Origin: Desmodesmus armatus
Lineage: Eukaryota; Chlorophyta; Chlorophyceae; Sphaeropleales; Scenedesmaceae
DNA length: 64,000 nucleotides
Direction: 5' to 3'
NCBI GenBank assembly: GCA_007449985.2
Contig: VIIQ02000589.1
Location: 248,001-312,000, forward strand
Position 1 is the first letter of the stretch; the number at the start of each line of letters is the position of its first letter. Position numbers and translations under genes: made by a program. Shown here in pieces: positions 1 through 11,750 of this stretch. The notes under the pieces are model-generated. The model was not told the origin of the DNA and ran no database searches. It was given only the letters and a program-made list of their open reading frames with translations.

Positions 1-3000
1 CTCCTTGTTGCAGTAGGCCTAGAGGAGCCCGGTGTGTCAACAGCCACCCTCAAGCTCTGGGATGTAGACAGGGCACTGGCAGCAGCAGCAGCAGCAAGCA
101 GCACCAGCACCAGCAGCGCGGCCGCCTCACCAGCCCCACTGCGGCTGCACAAACTCTTCAGCAATAAGTATCCAGAGTCAGAGGTCACGGCCCTTGCAGT
201 GTACGACCCCAGCAGCAGCAGCGGTGCTGCTGCAGGCTTGAGCAGCACCACCACCGCCAGCAGCACCAGCACACCAGCATCTGCAGCATCAGCCTCTCTG
301 CTCATAGGGGTGGGGCTTGCAGCTGGCTCGGTGTACCTCTTCTCTGCTGATATAGCAGGTCCCAAGGGCAAGCTGCACCACACAGGCAGGCTGAATGCTC
401 GGCCAGAGGGCGGGGAACTCTGGAGAGTGAGCGCGGTAGCCTTCACACGGCAAAGCAGCAGGTCTAGCAGCAGCAGCGGTGGCGGCAGCGCCGCCCGTAA
501 AGGCACCGCCGCATCAACCGCATCAGCAGGTGCTGCTGCTGCAGCTTCTGACGCCTCTGCTGCTGCTGGTAGCCGCAGCAAGGGTCACCCGCAGTCCCAG
601 CAGCAGCAGCAGCCGGAGGCGGTGTGGCTCTACGTGGTCACAGAGTCCCAGACACTGTGCTTCAGCATGGCAGACAACTCAAAGACAATATTGGATCAGC
701 AGGGTTCAGCATGTGGGGCGTGTGCTGTAGTGCCTGGTGGTTTGCTGGTAGAGGCCAGAGACGATGCCTTGTATGAGTACACCACAGACACGCGCGCAGG
801 CTGCACGGCGTTTGACGGTGAGCGATGCGGGCGGCGAGGTACTGCTGTATGCTGGCAGCAAGGCTAGTGCGGGATTCCCTGCAGCGCTTCATGCCAAGCA
901 GCTGCATGCACTAGCATCCATATCACCCTGATGCCAACCTTATGATGGTTTGAAGCCGCATAGGCTCATCAACGATATGCACTCGATATGCACTCGATAT
1001 GCACTCGATATGCACCGCTCATCCTGGCTCTCATTCCTTGTCCTCTGCGACCTTCCTGCAGGTGTGAAGCAGGGTCTGGGGTTACTGTCACGGTACCTGT
1101 ATGTTGTGACAGACGACACCACGCCTGATGGAGCCGCACGCTCGCAGCTGCAGGTGCTGGATGTCAAGAACAAGCTCGTGGCAGGTGAGGGGCCACGGCT
1201 ATGAATGGGCCACATCGTCAACCTTCATTGGCTTGAAGTACGTCAGCAGGCCTGCAGTAGCGGCCTTTGAGCACCATGCCATTGTGTTTGGATGCCTTGG
1301 ATGCCAGTGCGCTTATGATGCTGAAAGATATGTGCACATTACAATGGCGGCTGCGGTTCTCCAAGTGTTTTGTCGCAACCCCAGCGAACTGTCGCAACCC
1401 CAGACAGACAGCAGCAGCACCCGCCCGTACAATGCAGTCTGAGTTCCATCCTGTTACATCCTGTCGTGTGTGCGCACTCCCTTGCAGGGTCCTTCAGCAT
1501 CACTGGCTTTGGTGGTGCGGCCAATGGTCCCGGGGGGTTGGTGGCCTGGGCCTCAGGTGGCAGGCTCTACAGGTTCTTTGAGGTGGAGCTGCACGCACAG
1601 GTGGGACATGCTCCTTACTCAACGCATCCACAGCTGGAGCTGTGTAGTACTGTGAGGATGTGTCTCACTGTTTGACTGTGTGTACCGCCTTTGATCTGTA
1701 ACACCTGGAGGTTCTTTTCGAATGCAGCCCTTGACGTGGCGGTGCGATCAGGGCCTGTGTGCTGTGTTGCACTGTGTCACACTGTGTTATCGTCTGTGCC
1801 GCCTTTGATCTGTCACAGTTGGAGGTTCTGTTCAAGCGCAGCCTGCACAAGCTGGCCTTGGACCTGGCAGTGCGTTCAGGGGCTGACCCCTCACTCATCG
1901 CTGCCATCCACCAGCGCTGGGGTGACCACCTGTACGGCAAGGCGGAGTATGAGGCGGCCATGGGGCAGTACCTGGACACCATTGGACACCTGGAGCCATC
2001 ATACGTCATCAGGAGGTAAACTACCCTACTGGGCTTGGGGTTGGGGGTGGCTGTGCAGCGTGGGTGTCAGGTAGTGCAAGCGCGCGTGTGTCTTTGTCAA
2101 TGACGTAGGATGAAGTGGCTTGGGGGCCTGCTGGTTGTGGACTGCAAGACGGTCACTCGGTCGATCGAGGGGGTTGGTGACCACTCTGAAGCTGGTTGTT
2201 TAGCTGGTTCATCAATGTCTCTGTCTATACTGCAGGTTCCTTGATGCGCAGCGCATCACCAGCCTCACACGCTACCTGGAGCAGCTGCATGCCTGCGGTC
2301 TGGCGGGGGCCGACCACACCACACTGCTGCTCAACTGCTACACAAAGCTCAAGGACGTGGCAAAGCTGGATGCCTTTATCCACAGGTGTGTTTGAGGCTG
2401 TTGACACAGTGGGTCCACTGCTTACAGAGGGAACGCTGAGGGCAGTGACTGCCGAAGCTCAAGGCCATCTGATGCAGGTTGGGCCCCTTGATGCAGTAGC
2501 CCGTTTGCAACACTTTGGGCGTCCTGCAGATGCTGGGCGTTTCTTGGTGCGGCGCATTGATTTTGGTGTGTTGTATCGTGCGTTCAACTGCGCATATCTA
2601 GTGGCTAAGGGTGACTGTCGGGTGCTGTGCGTGCTTGTTGTCTTGGTGCGCAGGGACACAAGCAAGCTGGGCGGCTCGAGCAGCGGCAGCAGTGCAGCAG
2701 CAGGCATGGCGGTGTTGTCGGCAGCGGCTAAGGCAGCACGCCAGCACGGCAAGGCAGGCAGCAAACACCAACCAGCAGGTGAGGCCCTGATGGCAGAAGC
2801 GCCAGTTCAATGCGCCAACCCGGCGGCCTTCAGGGGCGCCCAGCATCGGAATATCCTCACAAGTCTATGTGCTGGGTGTTTCAGTCAGAGGGCGGGCGCA
2901 GGCAATGCACAGGGGGTTCGTTGCTGTGGCACATGCCTTGACCAGCAGCAGGCTGCAGGTCCCATGTCCTCCAGCATACTTGCAAGCTCATGCCAAGCAG

Positions 3001-6000
3001 CACGTCGTTGATGGAAAAACGGGGAGTGGAGAGCACAGACTGCCAAGTTCATCCCTGCCCAGCACATGTCTGGTTGAACAACACATGTGCTGTTTTTGTG
3101 CAGACGATGAGTTGAAGTTTGACATGGAGACTGCCTTCAAGGTGCTGCGCTCTGCTGGGTATGCCGCACACGCGCTGTCGGTTGCGGAGCGTGCCGGCCA
3201 GCCGGAGTGGATCCTTGATGTGCTACTGGAGGACATGCAGAGCTATGCAGAGGCAGTGGCTTTCATAGGTGAGCAGCAGGTGCCTCCTGTGGAGCCCTAG
3301 TTGAACCAATTGTCTTGAAACACACCATAGGGATGCGTTTTGTGCAAGCATCGAAGGAGGTGATTAGGCATGCGTACTGCAGTGCCGGTGGTGTTGGTGC
3401 AGTCGTTCGTCCGTAGCCTGTGCATTGGACGTGCTGCTGGAGACATGCAGAGCTATGCAGAGGCAGTGGCCTTCATAGGTGAGTGGCCCACACAAGCACT
3501 TTTGAGGCCTGTAACTGGGGAAGGATGTTGGTTTGTGGGGGTTGGGGCAGCTTGGAATGTAAGCAGTGCCACAAAAAGTACGATGACGCACTTGTGGCTT
3601 GACTTTCCTCAGGAGTGCTGCCTCTTGTAGCCTTTTTTGAGCGCGAAGGGGGGGGGGGGGGGGAGGAGGAGGGGGTTTCTTTTGAGGGTGGTGCAACACG
3701 TTTTGGGCGTCCTGGTGCTGACCGGCGTTGAGGAAGGCGAGATTGATGCATCAGCTATTGAAGGCATTGACACCCAAGTGCTGCTTGACATGAAGCAACA
3801 TGTTGTCAGAGCACTGGCCTAACTGTCGGCAGTCCAGCTGCCTGCCAGGTTTGATTGTGATGTGCAGGACAACCTGCACAACATCCAGCGGTCGCTGAGT
3901 GTGGCTTCCACCCCACCTTTTGCACGTCGCCATATGCAGGCATGCTGTCACGGCCCCAAAAGGCCCGCGTGCTACAGCGCTACGGCAAGCTGCTCATCTC
4001 CGCAGTCCCTGATGACACCACTGCGCTCCTCATGGACCTGTGCCTACCCTCAGCAGACAGTAGCAGCGCCAGCAGCCCAGAGGAGTCGTATGTAGCTTCC
4101 GTGGCAGACTTTGCCCAGCTCTACACAGACAGGCCCACTCGGCTGCTGTACCTATGTGAATTCATCCTGTTCAACAGTGCTGACAGCCCGCCAAATGAGC
4201 AGATGTTGTATCATACGCTGCTGGAGCTGTACTTGGCTGAGAGGCTGGTGGATGCTGAGCAGGAGGGGGCAGGGGGAGCGGCGGCAGCAGAGGTGGAACC
4301 GCAGGTGGGCTGTGGTTTGCAGGGACTGCACGGTGCTGATGATTGGCAGGGGTGTATCGCCTGTTGGTGACTCAGTGATTCAATGCAGGGTTGTGTCTGG
4401 GAGGGCGATGTTGCTGATCTTTGGTTTATTGTGTGCACTGACACAGGGTCAGCTGGAGTCCCTTTCCAGGGGCAAAGGATCAATCCATACGCTGACGTAA
4501 CTTCCTTGCAATGCCTTTGTCTCATAACTGCAGGCGCGGCGTGACAAGGCACGTGACCTGCTGCAGCGTGGCTGGCAGCCGCACATGTCCACCCCTAAGT
4601 ACGATCCTGAGCAGGCCCTGGTGCTTTGCAGGCAGCACTGCTACAGGCCGGGCCTGGTGCTGCTGTATGAGAAGAAGCGGCTGTTCAGGGAGGTGCTGCA
4701 GGTGCGGCCATGAACACAGCATGAACATACCATTTTGCAGCATGAGACACAGATGAAGGTTATGCCAAGTGTGGATGCTGCGCAGTTGCACATGCACTCC
4801 AAATTTGTCTAGCACTGTGGGCAAAGGCGGTGCTGTTTGATTTGCGGTAGTGGGTGGCAGCTTGAGGCAGAGCCGCAGCATCGAAGCAGAGGAGCCGAAG
4901 TGTGCTTGACAGTGCCCTAAATCATGTGCTGTGCGGTGCTGTGCTGTGCTGTGCCGTGCTGTGTTGTTTTATGCAGGTGTACATGGAGGCTCAGGATTAT
5001 GATGCCTTGACAGCTGCCTGCATCCAGCATGGTGACGCGTCAGCAGGTGGCGACCCACAGCTGTGGGCAGAGGCCCTGGAGTACCTCAGCACACAGCCAG
5101 GTAGGGAAGGACCCAACTGTCTTTTTTGGGGGACGAAGGGGGTGAGGGCCCCACTGTCACCTGTTTTACGTTGGTCCAACAAGCTACACGCCACCCGTTA
5201 TTCCTTCGTAATGGTGAACATTGCTTCAGGGGGCCAACATGCCCATCTGTTGTGTCCAGACGCCATCTACAGGAGCTTTGTGAAGAGGTTGCCAAGGCTT
5301 GATGTCAAGCTCTGGTTGCGATGCACTGAAGTGTATTGCACGTGTCGTAATGTTGCTGCAGGTGACTGCTCGTCTGCCATCAGTGAGGTGTTGCAGCACA
5401 TAGAGGCAGGGGGCCTGCTGCCGCCACTGGTGGTGCTGCAGACACTTGCCAAGAACAAACAACTCAAGGTGCGGGTCATGTGGATCAGCAGCACGTGAGA
5501 CTGCAGCTGACGCTTGCGTCATTGTGCGTCAGAGACAGCTCTTCAAGTTGCAGCTCTTCCCTGGCAGTAGCAGGCGTGCTAGTCCTGCGCCCAGTATGTC
5601 AAGCACGTCTGTGGGTTTGGCCTGTGACGTTGCACACTTGCAACGGGCAGCTGATGTTTGGGTGCTGTGGCCCTGGAAAAGGCTGATGTGTAGCCCACAC
5701 ACATCACATACCTTCCCGCTTTGCCTGAATCCTGCTTGTGGGTATGCTCACAGGTATCCCTTGTCAAGGACTACGTCGCGCGGCAGCTGACCGCCGAGAG
5801 TGCGGAGATCTCAAAGGACCGCGCGACCATCACGCGCCTGCAGGCAGAAACAGCTGCCATGAAAGAAGAAGCCCAGAAGCTCAAGACACAGCCGCACGTC
5901 TTCCAAAACAGCCGCTGCGCTGCAACGGGCCAACCTCTCGAGCTCCCCGTGGTGCACTTCCTGTGCGGTCACAGCTTCAACCTGCGCTCCTTGGGAGAGA

Positions 6001-6227
6001 ATGACCAGGAGTGTCCGCTGTGTGCCCCTGACTTCAAGCGTGTGCTGGACATCCGGCGGAATATGAAGGCGGGGGCTCTCAAGCCTGATGAGTTCTTCAT
6101 GCAGCTGGATGCTAGCGCAGATGGGTTCAGCGTTGTTGCGGAGCACTTTGGGCGTGGGCTGATGAACATGACGGCCCAGAGCTTGAAGAGTGCAGGAGCT
6201 GCTGCAGGGTCAGGCAGTGCGCTATAG
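1..6227 (+). CDS. VPS11: VPS11, HOPS/CORVET core subunit (5' end outside window)
   Basis: Vacuolar protein sorting protein 11 is a core subunit of the HOPS and CORVET complexes that tether late endosomes and vacuoles before fusion. Exons by splice sites and phase: 1-817, 1062-1184, 1488-1600, 1819-2015, 2236-2385, 2654-2778, 3104-3268, 3940-4304, 4534-4701, 4977-5100, 5362-5468, 5754-6227; this gives about 975 residues, with the frame open to base 1, so the N-terminus lies upstream. The N-terminal part is a beta-propeller interrupted by Ala/Ser-rich inserts. The clathrin-like alpha-solenoid carries family signatures such as GDHLYGKAEYEAAM, GHLEPSYVIRR, DHTTLLLNCYTKLKD and RYGKLLISAVPDDTT. The C-terminus has a coiled coil and the RING region around FLCGHSF, then FSVVAEHFGRGLMN. 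The RING has lost several zinc ligands (see findings). Family assignment is near certain; individual exon borders are by inspection. Confidence 0.93.
972..1014. repeat. 11-bp tandem repeat, about four units
   Basis: Intron 1 of VPS11 holds about four head-to-tail copies of the unit ATGCACTCGAT. They look like a simple minisatellite and no function is visible. Confidence 0.8.
1680..1757 (+). repeat. Degenerate intronic copy of a VPS11 exon start
   Basis: This stretch copies 1793-1882, which contains the acceptor site and the first coding bases of the exon beginning at 1819. The copy keeps the words CCGCCTTTGATCTGT and GGAGGTTCT but has lost the acceptor AG and part of the coding sequence, so it cannot act as an exon. 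Confidence 0.75.
3424..3483 (+). repeat. Intronic copy of a VPS11 exon end plus its donor site
   Basis: This 60-bp stretch repeats 3214-3273, the last part of the exon ending at 3268 (peptide QSYAEAVAFIG) with its GTGAG donor. One G is missing from the copy (GGAGACATG against GGAGGACATG), so its frame is broken relative to the parent exon. Splicing from 3268 to 3940 skips it and keeps the VPS11 frame. Confidence 0.85.
3648..3663 (+). repeat. Poly-G tract in VPS11 intron
   Basis: A run of about 16 G lies in the intron 3269-3939 just after the duplicated exon edge. Runs of this kind recur in the introns and intergenic parts of the window. Confidence 0.9.
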
Positions 6228-8930
6228 AAGTCCAACAATCATTGATGAGTCATCAGTGATGACATCACCTGCCTTGGTGTGATGGTTGAAGTGCCAGTTG
6301 CCCAGGTGGTGTTCAAGGGTAGCTGTTGCAGCCTCAATGGGCCTTCCGTTGTTGTACATGAGCGCAACTGTGACGTCTTCTGCAGCTGCATTTCATGTTG
6401 CAGAGCTTGTGACGCAGGCTGCTGTGTCTGGGTCAAGGTGGTTTTGTTTGGGAGGTATGTGCAGTACACTTGCATGCACCCTGTGCAGGTCCTTCTGCAT
6501 GGCGCGTGGTGAGGCATAGTATGTGTAGCATGTTCAAGTTGTGTGCATAAGCACTGAGGGTGTTGAAGCATGGCTTTCAGGCTGCGTATCAGCCATGTTT
6601 GTGCGCAATGGAAATGGCACAAGTGGCTGCCTGATGGCAGAGGTGCTTTAGCTGGCTGTTGCACTGCCAGACTGGCGCTGTTGTGCAGGCTGGCTTGTTG
6701 GCTTTGTCAGCCGCTGCCGTCTGCATCCATGGCCTTTGGGCCTGTTGTACCACCCATCTTGGAGGAACTTCCTGGTCCCTAGCAGCTGGTGACATTACAG
6801 TTGGCTGCAGCCAGGGTAGGCTGGTGGGGTTGAACACAATATGGATGCCCTGCTCAACGTGTGTGTACATTATGCGAAGGCAAGAGGTCACATTGAAAGT
6901 GTATAAGCACACATGTATGCAGCTGGAGTGCCTCTTGGGAGAGGTTTGCACTTCCTGCAAAGTACTAGGTCCCAGCTGTCGCACATTTTTGATTCTGCAG
7001 ACCCTCAAAAACCACTTGTTTGCGCCAAAAGACGCACGAGATTGAAGGACGCCATAATCGTTCACAACGTGGCGTTGTCCATTGCCAGGCAAGAACGAAT
7101 ACGAATTTGGCTGTTGAACAGATCATCGCTCCTCCAGCTGCTCAGCTCCCCGGGGCGTCTCACACGGCAGTGATGGGTAGTATACGTAGCATAGATGACC
7201 CAGCAGCAGAAACGACAGAGGCTGACGCGGATGCAGGCGCAGGACCTGCTGCAGCAGCAACAGACCAGCCCAGCAGCAGTGGTCAGCAGTTTGTGAACGC
7301 TGGTGCGGTGTCGCAGCTGCAGAGCATCGAATCTGGACCCTGGAGGATAGAAGAAGTTCCCTGTATTCAACCCATGCCCTCTGCACGCAGGGCTTCTCAC
7401 CTGGTTGGAACGCAGGCGGCAATGGACACAGAAACCACCTGACTTCAAACGCACAGCCAGGAAACGGGCACACTCGTAAGTCTGCAAATAGCAATGTTGA
7501 TGAAAGTGGGCTTGTCCTGCTATACCCAGGTCATTTTTTTCTTCTGCACACACGAAGCTGCCTTGCACTTCTGGTCATGCAGACGTCACACAGTACCGTG
7601 GGTCCTGGCGGTGATGTCATGTCAACACACCCTGCTGTGTGCCTGTGTGGTTGTGTTTCGCAGGCCTGCTGTCACACCTGAACAAGTCCTATCATTCACA
7701 CCATTCCCAAAACCAGTGGCGCTACAAGTGAGGACGCACACCCCACGTGCAGCTCACCGAGTCAGCATGCTCATGATGCTACAAGCTTGCAGCAGCGGCC
7801 TGGTCATTGCAGCCAGCTGGCAGTCTGCTTGCTTCATCACATGTTGTCACAGCCTCTGAAGTACAAGACAAGCAGTCCACATCAGCGCTCACCAAAACAA
7901 CCACACTGCAGAATCAGATTCCAGTTCCTGGCTCACATGGACTTCAGTTCACTCACCTTTGTGTTGCAATTGTTTGCACTCTGCTGGTGCTGCTGGTGCT
8001 GCTGCTGCAGGATGTCATTGAGGTGCTGCAGGACGTTTGGGAGCAGGATGAGTACTACTGAAGGTTGGCAGATGTCTTGGAACTGCCGCTGCATTACTCC
8101 CACTATTCTGGGTTCTGCACCTCTTGAAGGTGCTCCCGAGCTAGGGCTACTAGGCAGGCTGTGCAGCACTTTTATGGACACCAGCAAGGAGCAGCTCAGC
8201 CGCCTGCATGCTGCTTTGGCAGCTTCTTCAGCAGGAGGACGGGGTGTAGTCATTTTTGTATCCCTTCCTTGAGTGCTGAACTTGATCACCAGCACTCACC
8301 GCCTCCCTCAGCAACGGCCCCGGAACCAGCTCCATCCGGGATGCAGCTGTATTGCAGCAGTTGGTTGTGCAGGAGCCTGCTGTGCAGCAGCACAGGCAGC
8401 AGTGTCACATGCAGCAATGCTACCGTGGCATTGCATGTGACATGCAGAGGAACCACAACCACAGGACTGTGGATCACAGCCGTTCTGGTCAGGTAGCACA
8501 ACTGCAGCCGCTCCTTGATGCAGAACTGCACAAATGTGCCCGGCAGTGTGTTGGCAGTTTGCTGGCAGCACACATGCGATCTGCTCCGTGCAGGTCTGAG
8601 TTACTCTGGTGTGTTTTGTGTAAGGCACAACACTGGTGTTTGTATGTCAGCTGGTTTGGCTTGTTGGTTTGGGGGCCCCCCTGGCTCCGTACAAGGTTTC
8701 TCGGCAAGACTTTGCATACTTGCAGTACTTAGGGCCCTTGTGGGCACGAGTGCATGGTTTGTTTGGACAGCATGTGCAAGGCATCTTGTTTAAGTGTGTC
8801 CATGTTGTGTGTCTGATGCATCGGCTTCATGCCCAGCTGCGGCCAGCACAGCAGCTGGCATCATATGCTGCAGCCTTCTTGTAGTGCAGACAAGCTTGTC
8901 GTGTGGGTTGTTGGTGTGTGCTAGATTGCA
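6228..8930. other. Intergenic region, one weak ORF only
   Basis: No recognisable gene was found between the VPS11 stop and the retroelement. The first part is probably VPS11 3' UTR. An ATG at 7172 opens a 90-codon frame to 7442, rich in Ala, Asp and Gln (it begins MGSIRSIDDPAAETTEA). A short acidic stretch at 8010-8061 ends in EQDEYY and a stop and could be a last exon, but I cannot connect the two with good splice sites. Confidence 0.4.
7172..7442 (+). CDS. Possible small hypothetical protein or first exon
   Basis: An open frame from ATG 7172 encodes 90 residues with an acidic, Ala-rich start and a more normal composition after residue 50 (SIESGPWRIEEVPCIQPMP). It matches no family I recognise. 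It could be a first exon joined to 7663-7729 or 8010-8061, or a chance frame. Support is only the composition and the start codon. Confidence 0.2.
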
Positions 8931-9609
8931 TGTAGCGCGAGGATTGTTACCGAGTTGTTTTGGACGACGCACACCACTTTTGGGCGGCACATCCTTTCCA
9001 AGTGCATGACACTGTCAGCACATGGACCTGAACCTGGCCCTTCACAGTGTGTTGTACACACATGCGGGCTCAAACCTGACACACCTGCTGCAATTGCCAC
9101 GGCTTGCTGCCACAACTGCTACCACAGGACCTCTCCAACTGCTTCAACTGCTCCAACCACTGCAACCCTCACAACCTTACTGTGGGGCTCAGGCTGATCC
9201 GACTCTGCTAGGAATGACACAGCATTGCATGCATTTCTACACCAAGCTGTGTCAGGCCTAGGCCGTTCCCCCCCAACCAAACAAGCCTGAGACCCACCAA
9301 AAGAGAAACCACACCAACCTCAAAGCTGCACCAGCCAAGCCACACTGGCAACTGCACAAGACAGCCGGCCAAATGACCACACACAAAACACACCAATCTG
9401 CAACGGCACAACGGGCGCAGGCAGGGACAGAGGGACAGGGCTGCAAACTGTGGCGGTAACACACGCAAAACAAGAGAAAGACAACAACCACCCGATCAAG
9501 GTGCACTGCACAGGCTGGCAGGTATAGGCACCCAGGGCCAGGTGACAGTAGGGTACAGCCAGAACCCGGCTGACACCATACCTACACTGTGCAGTGACCC
9601 TGCACTACA
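8931..9609 (-). repeat. LTR-like segment at the 3' end of the retroelement
   Basis: This 679-bp segment has the outer features of a full LTR on the minus strand: it starts TGTAGTGCAGGG and ends CGCGCTACA next to the presumed target duplication. Its first 121 bases (read from 9609) are identical to the right end of the element, and its last 22 bases are identical to 9613-9634. It contains no coding frame of note. Confidence 0.65.
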
Positions 9610-9675
9610 TTATGTAGCGCGAGGATTGTTACCGCCACAGCAGCAAAAAAAAAAACACCTGCCATGTCCACAAGC

Positions 9676-11238
9676 CTACGACTGCGCCATAGCAGCCCGC
9701 ACAGAAGCACGATCCAGATACCGAGCCAAGTTGCCGATGTTGCGGGTGAAATGCACAGCCTGCTTGAAGTCAGTGCTGCCCGTGGTAAGCACCACCACAC
9801 CGTTGCCGCGAACCTCAACAACCCTGAAGGGACCCTTGACAGCTTCACCCAAAGTAGAAACAGGCCCAGACACAACCTCCAAAGCTAAATCACCAGGTTT
9901 CAACTGGGCCAGCTCACGACTACTGCCACCACGGAACGGCCAAGCAGCTGCGTTTTTGGCGAACTGCTGCCGAATCGCCTGAAACACCGTAGCATCGAAA
10001 CCCGCGAACAACCGCCGCATATGATAAACATGTGAATGGGGATCAGGGCACCCAAACTCGTCAGGCACAACCGACACGTCAGCCACAGTAGCGGCAGCGA
10101 TAAACTCGCGCGCTAAGGGCATGACTGGAACAGGCCGACGACCAAAAACCATCTCATGCGGTGACATGCCCAAAACAGTATGCAAACGAGCCCAGTACTG
10201 CTGCCGCATGACAGGCATACTCTGCAACCAGTGCAGGGGGTGCTCGTTGACATGCTTCACAAGCATGGCCTTGAAGGACTGAACCAGCCGCTCCACAACA
10301 CCATTAGCTGCGGGGTGGCAGGCTGTGGTGTGCACATGCTTGATACCAAGCCGCGCCAGCAAGTGCTTAAACTCATCGGAAAACTCCGACCCATTGTCGG
10401 TGGTGACATGAGAGGGCACAAAATAACGACAAATCCACGAATAATAAAAAGCGTTTGCCACAGACGGGGCCTGCTTGTCATACACGACAGCAAACTCAGC
10501 GGCCTTGGTGAAGTAGTCGATCATTAGGACAACATACGCCTTGATCGGCTTCTCAGGCATAAACAGCCTGCCATGCAGGTCAGCCACAGGCGTGTCAAAC
10601 GGACCACACAAGTCCACATGAACATGCTCAAAGGGGCCCCTGATAATGGGCTCAGTGAGGGGCGGCGGCGCAGCAATGACCAGCTTGCGCCGCTGGCACG
10701 CATCACACTGTGCAACAAACAACGAAACATCACGATCCAAACCACGCCAGTGGAAATGCTGCTTCATGCTAGCGCTCAACTGACGGGTACCAGCATGGCC
10801 AAGGGCATCATGCATACAGCGAATGATGTCCCAGCGGTAAGACAAAGGTGGGCAAGTGAGCCACTGCGGGACACCAGACGTGCCATGCCGCATGACCATC
10901 AACCAACCATCCAATCGAAGGTGAGGGCGCAAAGAAGCCGCCCTGTGGCGCACAATACGCGCTGTGCGGGAAGGCAAACCCTCCAAGAAAACCTCATCAT
11001 AACCACTGCGCACAAAGGAAAGCAAAACCTCATTGCAGTAGGGGTCACAGCTTGTGTACTGCAAGATGGGCGCAGCATCAAACAACTCCTCCAGATTGCC
11101 AAACAGCGGGTCACAACCGGGGCAGTACCACTCACCGGTGGGGACTGTGGACTGGGGAGGCATAACACAACGCAGGTGCAGGCAGCGATTGCAACCAGAA
11201 CAAATGGCCATGTTATCAAAACCCCTGGGTCTTGGCAT
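9676..11238 (-). CDS. Retroelement integrase with PHD finger
   Basis: This 520-codon frame is the C-terminal part of a Ty3/gypsy pol. Order of domains: the second half of a PHD finger (CSGCNRCLHLRC then WYCPGCD), an integrase H-H-C-C zinc-binding domain (HDALGH then CDACQRRK), the DDE catalytic core (VHVDLCGPF, TTDNGSEF and the Glu in GVVERLVQSF), and a C-terminal GPF-type module (LKPGDLALEVV, GPFRVVEV). The first half of the PHD finger (CDVCQDPG) lies in the overlapping upstream frame, so the apparent start codon is not real. All three catalytic acidic residues are present. The product would insert retroelement cDNA into chromosomes. Confidence 0.85.
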   Translation of the reverse strand: MPRPRGFDNMAICSGCNRCLHLRCVMPPQSTVPTGEWYCPGCDPLFGNLEELFDAAPILQYTSCDPYCNEVLLSFVRSGYDEVFLEGLPSRTARIVRHRAASLRPHLRLDGWLMVMRHGTSGVPQWLTCPPLSYRWDIIRCMHDALGHAGTRQLSASMKQHFHWRGLDRDVSLFVAQCDACQRRKLVIAAPPPLTEPIIRGPFEHVHVDLCGPFDTPVADLHGRLFMPEKPIKAYVVLMIDYFTKAAEFAVVYDKQAPSVANAFYYSWICRYFVPSHVTTDNGSEFSDEFKHLLARLGIKHVHTTACHPAANGVVERLVQSFKAMLVKHVNEHPLHWLQSMPVMRQQYWARLHTVLGMSPHEMVFGRRPVPVMPLAREFIAAATVADVSVVPDEFGCPDPHSHVYHMRRLFAGFDATVFQAIRQQFAKNAAAWPFRGGSSRELAQLKPGDLALEVVSGPVSTLGEAVKGPFRVVEVRGNGVVVLTTGSTDFKQAVHFTRNIGNLARYLDRASVRAAMAQS

Positions 11239-11590
11239 ACATCACAAACCACAGAATCAAAGTCTGCCTGCTTAGCGGCCTCGGCAGGCCAAGCAGAACT
11301 GCAGGGCACCACACCACCAGCCACACCACACACCACAGACTCACGCGTGCCATCCTCCCGCTCAAGGGTGGCTTCAGAGGCACGGGACAAATAATCAGCC
11401 ACCACATTAGTAGAACCCTGGATATACTCAACATCGAAATCATACTCCTGCAACTGCATAGCCCACCGCTCCAGCTTGGAGTTGGTGAATCTAGCAGTAT
11501 TGAGCCACTCAAGGGCCTTGTGGTCAGTGCGCAACTGCCAGTGGCGGCCATGCAGATAATAATGAAACTTATCCACACCCCACTTGACAG
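11230..11590 (-). pseudogene. Retroelement RNase H fragment
   Basis: The minus-strand frame shows the end of a Ty3/gypsy RNase H: DKFHYYLHGRHWQLRTDH, KALEWL, then RWAMQLQEYDFDVEYIQG and VVADYLSRA. It continues into the first Cys pair of the PHD finger (CDVCQDPG) and then leaves the integrase frame at the GGGGTTTT stretch near 11225. Homology stops near 11590; the sequence from there to the LTR-like end at 11750 is unrelated, so the 5' part has been deleted. Confidence 0.8.
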
Positions 11591-11750
11591 TTATTCCCGT
11601 AGTTCCCCCCAATAATACGCACGTGTTCGATTAGAAGGAACTCAGAGACCAAACAGATGTACAGCGACAAAGGCAGCCACGTAATTTTGACGATGGCAAC
11701 AGAACCGAAACACGAAACAGAACCGAGAATGTGGACCAGACAGTGTTGTT

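Noticed and set aside
10573..11394. 273-codon open frame on the plus strand
   Set aside because: It is antisense to the retroelement integrase, whose minus-strand protein has all catalytic motifs.
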